Below, in pieces: positions 10,323 through 21,572 of a DNA stretch of 64,000 nucleotides. Source of the stretch: Daucus carota subsp. sativus (taxonomy: Eukaryota; Streptophyta; Magnoliopsida; Apiales; Apiaceae); assembly GCF_001625215.2 (NCBI RefSeq), contig NC_030383.2, forward strand, positions 48,852,380 to 48,916,379. Direction: 5' to 3'. Numbering within the stretch: the stretch's first letter is position 1; the number at the start of each line of letters is the position of its first letter. Made by a program: the position numbers and the translations under genes. The notes below the pieces were generated by a model. That model searched no databases. It saw only the letters and a list, made by a program, of their open reading frames with translations, and was not told the origin of the DNA.

Positions 10323-11963
10323 ATGATACTTTCATGGCCTTTTTCCTTTCTGTTCCTCGTCCTTGCAGTTGGTGCAATTTGGTGGATCCTCGACACCAGA
10401 CAGCGTAGGTTGCTGCCACCCGGCCGGAGAGGCCTCCCTATTGTTGGCAGCCTCTTGAATCTGGGTACCCTTCCCCACCGAACCTTCCAAGACTTATCCA
10501 ACAAGTATGGTCCCATAATGTCTCTGCGCATGGGTTCGGTGGTAGCTATAGTAGTCTCTTCTCCTCAGGCTGCTCAACTTTTCCTAAAGACTCATGACAG
10601 TGTTTTCTCTGTACGCCCAAAGATGGAGGTTGTGGTCCATATGTCGTATGGTAACAATGGCATTAGCTCCAGCAATGGTTCATACTGGAGGCATGCGAGG
10701 AAATTCGTTGTGCAGGAGCTTTTAGCTCCCGCGAAAACTAGTTCTTTTCGAGGGATGAGAAGAGAGGAGGTCGGCTTGGTAGTGGAGGACATTAAGAAAG
10801 CTGCAGCTGCTGGCGAGGTTGTGGATATTACAGTTGTGTTTGGTTGGGGTGAATGGAATGGAATGAGTAAATTTACTTGAAACTAATAGAGATAAGAGGG
10901 AAGTTGAAATAAATTTTAGTGAGTGCAAAATTGCTATGATGAGATTTAAGAAGAAATTAGGGATATGAGAGAATGGAGCATTCCATCTCAAATTGAAAGT
11001 ATGATTTCTAGCACATAATCTAAGGAATGGAATGGAAGAAGGAATGCAAATTGTTAACAATTGCCCATAATATAGTTCATTTTTCATTCCATTCCATCCG
11101 GAATCATTCACTCCAACCAAACACAACATAAGTGATAAGGTGGGGAGTTTGATTGAGAACATGACATGTAGGTTCCTTTTGGGAGGCGGCAAAGATGTTC
11201 GGTTTGATCTTAAGGGTATATATGGGTCTTGGTCCTGATAATCGCTTTTTACAACAATCAATTCGTGATTTTTGATCAATCAAAGATAGAGAACGTGATT
11301 TTTATGTGAACACGGGGTACGTCGTCTATTCACAATTTAACTACATCATAGGTTTTCATTTTTTTCCCTGTAAAAACAAAAAAAGCACCGAAAACTTGTT
11401 GTCCGAAAACGATTATGAGGACCACCTCCCGTGTATATGTGATTGATTTCCTTTTTATTTCTGTTTGCTTACTTTCATTATCTCGTTTAACAAAAACTAT
11501 GTTTCTAAATTTAACTTAGTTATTGAAAAATATATATCATCTAAACGTTGATGCCTCATACAGGGATTGACTCGAAGATACAAGGGAACAAGCAAGAAAC
11601 TTGATGCTATCATGCTATGCGCTGGAGCTGATTATTGACGAGCATGAGCAAAATTTGAGTACGGGCACTCTAAAGAATAATCGAGACATTGTTGAAGAAA
11701 TGATATTACTATCTAGAAATGCCTCTTCTGACAACCATCAAGAGCTAGACAAGCTGATTGACAGACCCAGCATCAAGTCAATCATGATCGATATCATCAC
11801 AGCCGCAATAGACACCTCATTCACATCAATCGAATGGATACTAGCAGAACTCATGAGAAATCCCAGTGCAATGAAAAAGTGTCAAGAAGAGCTGACTTGC
11901 ATTCTTGGACTTGACAAAATAGTAGAGGAGACGGATCGATATATTCTGCTAGAGAAATGCTAG
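10323..11963 (+). pseudogene. Cytochrome P450 (CYP71-clan, CYP736-like) pseudogene
   Basis: The N-terminus is well preserved: hydrophobic anchor (residues 3-22), proline hinge LPPGRRGLPIVGSLL, then KYGPIMSLRMGS and SSPQAAQLFLKTHDSVFS. At about 10832 a MITE interrupts the VDI-SDK region. Coding resemblance resumes at 11129 (SDKVGSLIENMTCRFLLGG) to FDLKG. About 27 family residues are then missing and an intron-like stretch follows. Exon 2 (from about 11564) reads LTRRYKGTSKKLDAI, shifts frame, and continues ELIIDEHEQ...AAIDTSFTSIEWILAELMRNP, the I-helix region. It ends at EETD, where a 431-bp foldback is inserted. The ExxR, PERF and haem-Cys regions are absent. Four separate lesions make it non-functional. 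The subfamily is inferred from remembered motifs. Confidence 0.88.
10835..11128. mobile_element. MITE inserted in P450 exon 1
   Basis: Inverted ends GTTGTGTTTGGTTGG and CCAACCAAACACAAC, with inner GTGAATG/CATTCAC. The body is AT-rich with no coding. Removing it brings the two P450 halves (VDI and SDK) together. The short target duplication (ATA?) is uncertain. Confidence 0.8.
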
Positions 11964-12382
11964 GTCCACAGAATTGGATACAGAAACTGTGTACAGAATG
12001 AGTTGGCGCGAGTGATGTGTAAATCTTGTTGCCACTAACCTAATCTCCCTCGTTATTTCACTCTTGTTTGTCTGTTCTTTATTTCTTATATAACTTTACT
12101 TTTCCTACATTACAAAATTCTTTTATTTAATTTTTCCTCTTATGTTTTATAATGTTAAAGTTGAGACTCTCGAACTTGTTTTCCTCTTACATAAGAGGAA
12201 AAATTAAATAAAAGAATTTTGTAATGTAGGAAAAGTAAAGTTATATAAGAAATAAAGAACAGACAAACAAGAGTGAAATAACGAGGGAGATTAGGTTAGT
12301 GGCAACAAGATTTACACATCACTCGCGCCAACTCATTCTGTACACAGTTTCTGTATCCAATTCTGTGGACCTAGCATTTCTC
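11952..12382. mobile_element. Foldback element, 193-bp arms, 45-bp loop
   Basis: The left arm 11952-12144 begins GAGAAATGCTAGG. The right arm 12190-12382 is its reverse complement, identical as far as I can read. The spacer is 45 bp. No flanking duplication is obvious. It lies between the broken P450 exon 2 and the NRP promoter. Near-identical arms suggest recent insertion or gene conversion between arms. Class is uncertain (MULE-MITE or foldback). Confidence 0.85.
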
Positions 12383-12953
12383 AACAAAATAACAGTCATC
12401 AGAAATATCTACATGTTCATGTATTTATATACTTCACTTCCGAGCATAGATACTCAAGATAAAAAAAAGAAAAGAAAAGGTGAGTGCTTTACTTTCCCTC
12501 ATTTCTTTAGATCCCCAAAATCTAGCTAGGGTTTTGGGGCTTTTCATCTTTCTTAAATCTACTCATTATTATATTTCTGCTCATTCACTATCTTTAGGCC
12601 ACTCATCTGGAGCTTCTTGTTTGATTAGCCACTGATTTTGCCTCACCTCAGGTTAATCAACTTTGCTTTTACTTCTGTTATAAACTGTTAATTTGTTGTT
12701 TTCACTGGTTAATTTACTTGTGAGCTGTGAATTTGACTGATTAGATTGATTTTTGAATATTTAATTTTGGTTATTATCTTTATGTTTTACCCAAATTTTC
12801 TATTGGTATGATGTTATGATCTCCTTTCCTTAATTGTGTAACAATTTTTGAGCTTTGTGTGTTGATGGAGATGTTGTTTAAGAGCTTGTGTTACTTGTTG
12901 AACATCGAACATTAGTGGTTGTGTATTAACAATTTGGTAGTTACATGTTTGTA
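12383..12953 (+). promoter_or_regulatory. NRP promoter, leader and 5'-UTR intron
   Basis: Directly after the foldback. A TATA-like tatttatatac lies at about 12421. The leader contains agggttttgg. A 5'-UTR intron with donor CAG|GTTAAT (about 12652) and acceptor TTTGTAG (12953) precedes the start codon by two bases. All inferred from sequence. Confidence 0.5.
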
Positions 12954-14759
12954 GGATGGAGAACATGAGTAGTTATTGGCAATTGGGTGAGGAGCTCCGG
13001 GGTCTGAAAGTCTCCGAGGAGCACAAGTGGATGATGGCTGCTTCTAAATTGGCTGAGCAGACTAGGTCCAAGGTTGAGCGTAGGAACAATCTTGATCTTT
13101 CTAAAGGACTCGTGGAAACAAGGCCTAGGGATAATAATTTTGGGTTCCAGGAAGAAAACAAGTTCGAGAGTCTCAACTTTAACATGTTAAACTTGGACTC
13201 GAAAATGAATGATACTGTTGGAAGGAGTCCTGTTAGGAATGGTATCTACAATATGAATGTTGGCTATCAGAAAAATAATTTCAACACTGTTGTTAATGTG
13301 AATGGTACCAAGCATAATGGTGGGAATCAGCACAAGGAGGCCAACAACAGCAATTGCGAGAATGGCAATCTGAATGCTGTTGACAAAAGGTTCAAGACCT
13401 TGCCTGCTGCAGAGACCCTCCCCCGAGATGAAGTTCTTGGTGGATACATCTTTGTTTGCAATAATGATACTATGCAAGAAGATCTCAAACGTCAGCTATT
13501 CGGTAACTATTCTGCTTTTCTTCTTCTTCTTTTTCTTTAATATTTAATCCCAGTTGACTGATATTCTAATACAGGTTACATTTTAATTTTAAATTTACTC
13601 TTATATCTGTCTACATAAATTTGTCGTTGATTAATGTGGAAATGAACTTTATTCTAAACTTTAATGTCTTGAGAACTTGTAAACTATGATTATCGCTAGA
13701 ACAAAACTGAGAATGTGTATAGTTTATAGCCTTAAAATGTCTCACTTTGTTTGTCAGAAAAAAGGAAGCTTCGCTTTGACTACAATCTAGTATCATATTA
13801 TTCTGATAATATAATGTGATTGACATGTGCATGTTATATACTCAATTGTTTGCAGGTTTACCGCCAAGATACAGGGATTCTGTTAGGGCAATTACCCCGG
13901 GCTTACCGCTGTTTCTCTACAATTACACCACTCACCAGTTGCATGGTATTTTTGAGGTCTGTTGAAATGTTTACGAGTTATTCTGATTTATTTCTTATGC
14001 AATGCATTAGGCTAAGCTTAGTTGTACCATATGACTCCTGCTTCAACTGAATTTATAAAGGATTGAAAAATTATAAATCGACATATTCTTTTAATGATAT
14101 AGTAGTCATCTCGCAGGCTGCTCTTATAAAACAGTATAAATAACTTTTACTTTCAGATGCAAATGGTTCTGAGTAGAATACTTTTTGCCGTGCAAGAGTT
14201 GGCCTCTTACATGATCTTTTGATAGTTAATAGCTTTCTGCAATTTCTGTTATATGCCTTTGCATAAGAAGATGGTTTATAGTTCCAGAATATCTCCAAAC
14301 CACGTTCTTCGCTGATAGACATATGCTCTTTGTACAGGCTTCAGGTTTTGGAGGTTCAAACATCGATGCAACTGCTTGGGAAGATAAAAAGTGTAAAGGT
14401 GAATCAAGGTTTCCTGCTCAGGTAAGCGATAAATGTGCTTAAATTTGGTTCTCGAAATTGACAGTTTTTGCTACTTTGGTTAAACATTTTTTAACATTCT
14501 CTTCCAAATTAGGTGAGAATTCGGATCAGAAAGATATGCAAAGCTTTGGAGGAAGATTCGTTTAGGCCTGTCTTGCATCATTATGATGGCCCAAAATTCC
14601 GTCTCGAGCTTTCAGTCCCTGAGGTATGTAGAGATCTAATGTTATTTTGAATATTAAGTCTATTATTAATTTTCAGCTCTGTCTAAATTTCTGTATTAAA
14701 TTTGCTTGTCGCCTCAGACACTAGATTTGCTTGATCTCTGTGAACAAGCTGGAGAGTAG
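12954..14759 (+). CDS. NRP: DCD-domain N-rich protein (NRP / B2 protein)
   Basis: Encodes a 294-residue protein from five exons: ATG 12956-13502, 13856-13956, 14338-14421, 14513-14623 and 14718-14759 (TAG). All are GT-AG and frame-continuous. Residues 1-155 are low-complexity and Asn-rich (NNNF, NNSNCENGN). From about residue 160 comes the DCD domain (Development and Cell Death): LGGYIFVCNNDTMQEDLKRQLFG, LPPRYRDSVRAITPGLPLFLYNY, LHGIFEASGFGG, FPAQVRIRI and LDLCEQAGE at the end. Family members (carrot B2, soybean NRPs) are induced by ER/osmotic stress and pathogens and promote stress-linked cell death. Intact, with no unusual features except the inverted-repeat element just upstream of the promoter. 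Confidence 0.95.
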
Positions 14760-15981
14760 AAACCCAGTACTGATCAAAGATGATTGGCACAATTAAATTG
14801 TGAATGGAATAGGGTAATGGCATCATATGCTTTTAACAGATACCGTAAAGCGCAAGCTTGGGAGTCCCGCCTGCTATGAGAGATGTGAGTGTAGAGCTAC
14901 TCAAATAATATGCTGTGTTGTGACTTGTGAAAGTATCTTCAAAGTTGTTTCAAACTATTATATTGTAATGTAATGAAGAGAACTTGAGTTAAAGATTGGC
15001 AGTGTGATGGTGATGTCTTTAATAGATGAAAACCACTTTGCTATTTATCATATCCATTTGGATTGAGTGTTTTTGTTGCAAGTGATCCTCTCATGCTAGG
15101 TCACTAATGTCGATATTTTTTCTAAATACAATATTGTTATGATCTAGTGAAAAATTGACTTAATAAAAAGATACAAGGGATGCTCGATCTCGACCATGAA
15201 AAATCACATATCCACAGATTGGAGTAACATACTCGCCCAGAAGAATTTTTACCGGCTAAGTTTGAGCAATGGGGTTGAGCCCTGAAAGTTCTGTGTTGCC
15301 CCCAACCGAAGGGCGTGCATTCAAAGAGGAGGCCTTGTTTTGACTTTTGAAGGAGGGAAAGAGTTGCCAACTGACTTGGACGGCTGGAATGCTTTCATCA
15401 AAGGATGCATATGGACTGAATCATTCTCGTTACAAGTGGTGTTTAATTCTGCCGGTCTGGTACAAAAGAGATTCACATCGAGAATGGTACATTCTGATCC
15501 CATAATAATCTGAACAAAGATATAAGTTAAAAGAAAGAGAGTTTGTATATAGTGTTGGGGGATGGACCGCAGGGATCATTTTGTTAGTGCAAGTAGATTG
15601 AGGAATAACTTAAAACATCACAACTGGTTTATAAACAAACAAAAGCTCTCTAAAGACAACCACAGGGCTCCTCTAAATCATAATATATCTCGATAGTGTT
15701 ACAAATCTCAAGAACCTTATATATCGAATAATAATATCTCAGCTACATGGAATCTATAAAATCTAAATGTGCTCAAGCGGAATAGTAAGATAATGGACTT
15801 CACACTTGTCAACTGAAAAGTAACCCCCTTCTTGTAGGGTTATATTTAGCAGAAGTGAATTCTTCTAGCATCAGTGATAGTATAAAAATACAAAGCATGG
15901 AAGAAGCTTAAGCACATATTGTGACATATTGCTATAGATTTTGATCTCAGTTTCTGATGGTCCTCCATTCCAGTTCTATCT
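14760..15981. other. Convergent NRP/ENY2 spacer with an unrecognised frame
   Basis: 3' UTR of NRP to roughly 15000 (tattgtaatgtaatgaag) and 3' end of ENY2 (minus). Between them an open plus frame without ATG runs 15286-15513 (75 residues, includes GGLVLTFEGGKELPTD and FNSAGLVQKRFTSRMV). It looks protein-like, but I do not recognise it. It may be a relic exon. Nothing else found. Confidence 0.35.
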
Positions 15982-18221
15982 TCAGAGAGCAGCAGAAACA
16001 AGAAAAGATTGAATTCTTTGTAGCAGTTCAGCTTTTACTGAAGCAGGAACTGAAGCTGCAAAATCGCAAATATATCAGAACAATTATAAAGCTTTAAATA
16101 AAAATGACAGAAGCAACAACTACTAAATTATATACCAAAACTGTTGACAACTAAAAGATCTATCCTTGAACAGTAAGTTAACAACTAATATTAACACTGT
16201 GCATAGCGAGCACTAGTAAAATATTTCAGCACAAAAGTAGTAGAAGATCCAACAATTTGTGATGTTCACATAATCACTCCATCTCTATTTCATAAACACG
16301 AATAAATCACTGAAACCATCATCTTTACTCTAAATGAGAATTGCAAGGGCTTTGTTCGAAAAATAGTGTGCTCTATAGATAGATGCACCAGCCAAAGGAA
16401 AAACCAAGCCAGTTAATTAGATGTATAATTTTTCACCAGGAAATTATTGTTGCACCTAGACTGGACTTTAACTTTAAGAGCACGGACAATAACCATAGAG
16501 TCTACACATTTTTTGCTTTTCCAGAATTATTCCACCCAGCAAGGCTATAGACAAACGAATATATAGTACAATTGTCATTACATGCCAATTTATCTACGCG
16601 TTATTCTGTTATCATAACCAAAAACTTCGCACCCTTTGGCTGTAATATTAAGTCAAACATTGTTTCTCTCCGAACTTTATCTTGGTGAAACAATTGGAGA
16701 CTACCCTGGACCACTATGGTATCTAAGCATATCTTCGGTTTGAGACTCATTATTAGAACTATTGGACCGGGAAAAAAAATTGTGATAGTAGAATATGTGG
16801 AGACTGCAAATTAAAAAACATCGTAACAGAACAATTACAGATCCAAAAAATAGAGAACTTTAAAAGCATCATGCACAATATGCGTGATCACAGTTCAAAG
16901 GCTCAATACAGGAAGAATATAAACTCATTTACACATAAGAATATAAACTTACCTCTGCCTTTACGAGTGATCACCTGAATAAGGTCATCCAGGGTAACAT
17001 TATCCCTTCCCTGCTTCTTGATGTATGCCCTAACGAAGTCCATATAAAAACAATATCATACAAAAGACACTGAAAACTTGGATGAGCATAAAACTTAAAT
17101 GATTACCAAATTTCAATCAGAACCACAATGATTAATGAATGTTGTTTTGTTAAAGTGGCAACTGGGTGGCACTCCCCACAATGTAAAATATCTTCTTTTG
17201 ATCGTTAATATGTTTTGAAGTATATTGGAAGTGGAGCAGGGAATGAAACTCTGGACCAAATTTAGCACCAAAAGAAGCTTTGCCACTGCTAAATTATTAA
17301 TAAAGAATATACACATTACACGTAAATTCACATGCTTAGAGCATCTCCAATAGACTCTTAAATAGACTCCTAACTCAAGATATAAAGAGGATGTTCAAAA
17401 ATTGAGCTCCAAGAGCCTCCTAGTGGCTCTTAAAAACCTTAATAGCCTCTTCTCTCTCCTCTAATTTAAGAGCTACTAGTTGGCTCTTAACTTTATAAAA
17501 TAATCATTTCCTCCCATTCTTACATTAGACTCCCACTACATGACAAATGTTTGAATTCAAAATATAAATAAAATATAACTTAAGAGCATATATAAAGAGC
17601 ATTGTTGGAGTTAGACATTCTTAATTTTATATTAACTTACTAGGAGCTTAATATTTTATATCATATATAGGAGCCAACTAGGAGACTATTGGAGATGCTC
17701 TTATGAATGCTAAAGCTCAGATATATAAAGCTAATTTGCAAAGGGGGAATGAAGTCGTAAAGAGGGGAAGAAAACCTGCAAAGAGTTTTCATCTCATCCT
17801 TCCATCCGCATTCAGTTAGCCGTTCCCTCAGCAGCTCCATCAATCTTTCTTTCTCCCCGCTCTCAATCATCTACACCGCAAATATAATCATAACATAAAA
17901 ACCCTAACTTAAATAACTAATCAATATATTTCACAGCTCATCTAAAATCACAACACGGCTAATTAAACAAATTTCCTAGCTAATCGAAAAGCTCACAAAC
18001 ATCGAAAAGCCGAAAACAAAAAGGGAACTGGAGCACCTTAATGTTGATAGTCTCCGGAAGCGACTGCTCTCTTTCTTGATCATCCGCCACATCAGGCGTC
18101 GGCGGTCGATTCACTGAGTGCCTCCTGTTTATACAACATCATCACATACAATCAAACACTGTCACACATACATACAACATATAGACACAAATTAGATACA
18201 GCGGAGAAACAATACATACAT
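15982..18221 (-). CDS. ENY2: Transcription and mRNA export factor ENY2 (SUS1)
   Basis: A 111-residue small helical protein shared by the SAGA deubiquitinase module and the TREX-2 mRNA export complex at nuclear pores. Coding exons (minus): 18220-18221 (first two bases of ATG), 18037-18124, 17776-17870, 16953-17029 and 15982-16055 (TGA). The frame reads [12 protein letters not shown], then [57 protein letters not shown] and [24 protein letters not shown]. Length and blocks match the family throughout. If exon 1 ends at AT|GTATGT, the start codon is split by intron 1. An in-frame ATG at 17870 would lose the N-terminal third of the family homology. Intron 3 carries a MITE (17339-17700). Divergent from PGM48. 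Confidence 0.93.
17339..17700. mobile_element. Tourist-like MITE (GAGCATCTCCAA family), copy 2
   Basis: 362 bp, ends GAGCATCTCCAATAG and CTATTGGAGATGCTC (perfect 15-bp TIR). Flanked by TTA at 17336-17338 and 17701-17703. Located in ENY2 intron 3, 75 bp from the exon 3 donor. Same family as 7324-7686. Confidence 0.92.
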
Positions 18222-18590
18222 ATTCAGCAGAAATCAAACACAAGCTTCTCGATTTGCAAGTAATTGTTCTCTACTGATGCAAAACAAGAGCCTTCATATA
18301 AAGCCTGTTAGAACAGCGAACGACGCCGTTTATGGGAACCACTGCTTTCATGTTTTCTTATTTGGTAAAATTACAATATTACCCTTATGTAAATTGACGA
18401 TACTGCCCTTCATCCCGTTAACGGAAAACGATATGGCGGCAAATAAGTACCATGAGGTACTGCTGTGGACACGAACTAGACTACGTAATTTATATTACTC
18501 CCAATTTTTTCCTCTTTCGCGGAGACTACAAGAAACTAAGAAGTTGAATTTTTCTGCTCGTTTCGGTTTTCGAATTACCGATTTATTTCT
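18222..18590. promoter_or_regulatory. Divergent promoter ENY2 / PGM48
   Basis: Only about 370 bp separates the two start codons, so leaders and promoters of both genes must lie here. No clear TATA box on either side; the middle (18340-18420) is mixed AT/GC with attaccctta-like elements. It is a candidate bidirectional promoter. Whether the genes are co-expressed cannot be told from sequence. Confidence 0.6.
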
Positions 18591-21572
18591 ATGGCTTTGA
18601 TTTCATTTGCTTCTGTTAGTTTCACTTCACCTTTGATCAACAAGTCTCAGTTTTGTGGTTCATTTCCCGTTGGAATTGGATCAGCGAGAAAAAACCGCGG
18701 AGTTAAGTTTTGTAGAGCTGCTGCTTCTTCTGCTGTTGTATTTCCGCGGCTCGATGCAGATGATTTTAGGCATCCACTAGATAAACAGGCAGGTCCACTC
18801 ATTTTTTTCCTTATCACAATTTTGTGTGTGTTATGTTAGACTACATATTTCTAAACCTCGTTATTTGATTCAGAATACGGTGTTATTGCGAGCAATTCCA
18901 GGTCTAAACGATATCGGAAAGGCCTTTTTAGGTATTATCTGATTCTGAATTCTTCTTTGATATGATCAATGATGTTGTGATGACTTGAATATGACTTTAT
19001 ATCTCCATGTTGAACTTTATGCAAATATCGCATATATTTAATTTATTGCTCCTCATCACTTTTTACTTGTTGGCTCTTTAGATCTCCGATACAAAGGTTC
19101 AATTTGCAATATGTATTACAGTATTAGTAGTTAGATGTACAGTTTTACAATTCAGCTAATAGAGTAAACAATATGAACTTGGTCAACCAAAAGTTTATTC
19201 AAAAATACAAACATTCACAGTTAAGAGTTAATTATATATTTGTGTAGAAGCTGAAGGTTTTCCATCTACTTTTTAAATTGTAAAGGACACTATTGAAAAT
19301 TATATTAGTGATTAGTCCTGTGATATTCTTTTTGGTTGAGATCAAATGGACATAAATTGAACAGGGTAAAGTAGAATTAATACATTAGGATCATAAGTAT
19401 CTACGTACATGAACCATATTCATATTTGGCATTTGTCTAATTTTCAAGTTGCTAATTATGTTGACCTTACTCCAGTCACATCTGGTGTGATTCAGAACTC
19501 CAGTTTGATCTTTTTTCAAGTTCCAAAATTGGGTTATTCCCGTCATGCCAAGAGTTGCTTCATCGTTAAACTTCTTTCTCAAACTATGGTTGCAGGCACT
19601 ATATCAGAGCAGGTCATGGTTCTTGAGAATATAGGGACATCAGTTCTTGTTTCAGAGAATCAGGTTAGTTTCTGAGTAATTGACATTATTTAGTAGGTTT
19701 AGGGAACAATACAAAAGCTTCATTTTCCTTTTGGACATATCTAGTATTCTTCATAACTTCTGTATGCTCCCAACAAGCACCTGGTTCAGGTTCACAATAG
19801 ATAAATGGTTCTACCGGTTGTTCCTTGTTTGATAATCCATTTAGGAAACAAATTGTCATTGAAAGTACAAAATGACAATATTTGCCTTACAACTCTAATT
19901 TGTTGGGTCAGCTTTCTGAACTTCATCATTTAATGGTCGAGGCTGCTGGAATACTGAAAACTGAGGCACCTGATCTTTACATTCGTCAAAGTCCTGTACC
20001 TAACGCCTATACTCTAGCCGTCAGTGGTAGAAGGCCATTTGTTGTTGTTCATACAAGCCTTGTGGAGCTTTTGACCAGAAAGGAGCTGCAGGTGATTCTT
20101 CTCCCTATACTATGAGCATGCTTTATATATTAATACTTCTATAAAAATATTGTTTTTATTGTTTTTGGCTTTACACAATCAATTATATATTCTCAACTTT
20201 ATGATACAATATAATGTAATCTTATGAATTTTATAAAATCAGGCTGTTTTGGCACATGAGTTAGGTCACCTTAAATGTGACCATGGTGTATGGCTGACAG
20301 TTGCAAACATTCTTACCCTTGGGGCCTACAGTATTCCTGGTATGTACTTTTTTTCTTCAGATGCTCATTCTCTCCCGAAAAATCTGTCCATGAAGGTATA
20401 ATGTACTGAGATTTTCTTAGTGCCTAGACATAAGGTTCAATTTAGGATACAGTAGGCCAACGCAGGTCCCTGTAAAAGCTCTTTTCATTCTGTTAGATGT
20501 ATTCAAGGTTTTATTCTGACAAGTTCTGAGATAATGCCATTTCAATTGGCTGCACACAAGTTACAAATTACGAAATATGAATTATCTCTCTTATTCATAC
20601 TGCAAAGAGCAGTGTTGATGTATGCATATGTAGAAGTGTGTTTTGCTGAGCAATGCATACACCAAATGCTTGAAACACCTATGATAAGCTTATCTAGAGT
20701 TCCTGTGATATCATAAAAGATGTGTCATCGCAGTTACTCTGTAAGCACGATTCTGAATGATGGTAATTTTTTTACCTCTCTTACTAGGCTTTCAAAGATT
20801 AATGTAAAACATACATGTCAAATTTGGTTGATTTTATATTTACTCCAATGTCAATAATTCACATTCTGTAATTGTTGATTTATTCTGCATATGAGTCTTC
20901 TAGTTACAGGGCGCTGCAGTGAGCCCTGTATCATTTAAGATAAAGTTAGATTTTGCAACTTGCACAAATATTCGGATTTTATAACAGTACAATCTGTTTA
21001 TGAGCAGGGCTTGGTGGAATTATAGCTCAAAGATTGGAAGAACAACTATTCCGTTGGCTCCGAGCAGCAGAGCTTACTTGTGATCGTGCAGCTCTCCTTG
21101 TTGTTCAAGACCCAAAGGTATAGACTACTAAAAAACTGTTTTAGTTATCTGACCCAATCTTCTTCTTGAAGGATATTGGTTTTTACTTTGCATTTTTCTT
21201 GTAAAAAATCCCACAAGAGGTTGTCGTCTCTGTACTGATGAAATTAGCTGGGGGCTGCCCATCTTTGGCTGATCAACTAAATGTGGATGCCTTCTTGGAG
21301 CAAGCTCGCTCTTATGACAAAGCATCTTCAAGTCCAGTTGGCTGGTATATAAGGTAAGTAAAAGCAAAGGATAAAACATCATAAGTTTGAATATGTGGTA
21401 TATTAAAGAATTTCATATCGACCTTCAACTTTTCAGAAATGCTCAAACAAGTCAACTCTCACACCCACTTCCCGTTTTACGTGCTCGTGAGATTGATGAG
21501 TGGTCCAGAAGCCAAGATTATATATCTCTTCTGAACAGTGCAGCTCGGATCAACGGTGTACAGAAAGTATAG
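18591..21572 (+). CDS. PGM48: Plastid M48 metallopeptidase (PGM48-like)
   Basis: A 326-residue zinc metallopeptidase of family M48. Eight exons: 18591-18788, 18874-18931, 19596-19663, 19912-20091, 20243-20339, 21008-21117, 21220-21353 and 21437-21572 (TAG). The N-terminus (rich in Ser/Ala, MALISFASVSFTSPL...) looks like a chloroplast transit peptide. The catalytic motif HELGH is at residues 173-177 (AVLAHELGHLKCDHG). The downstream third-ligand motif is EltcD at 222-226. The C-terminus has HPLPVLRAREIDEWSRS. It resembles the Arabidopsis plastoglobule peptidase PGM48 (senescence-linked); orthology is inferred from memory. Intron 1 needs a GC donor (CAG|GCAGGT) to keep frame; all other introns are GT-AG. 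Confidence 0.92.
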
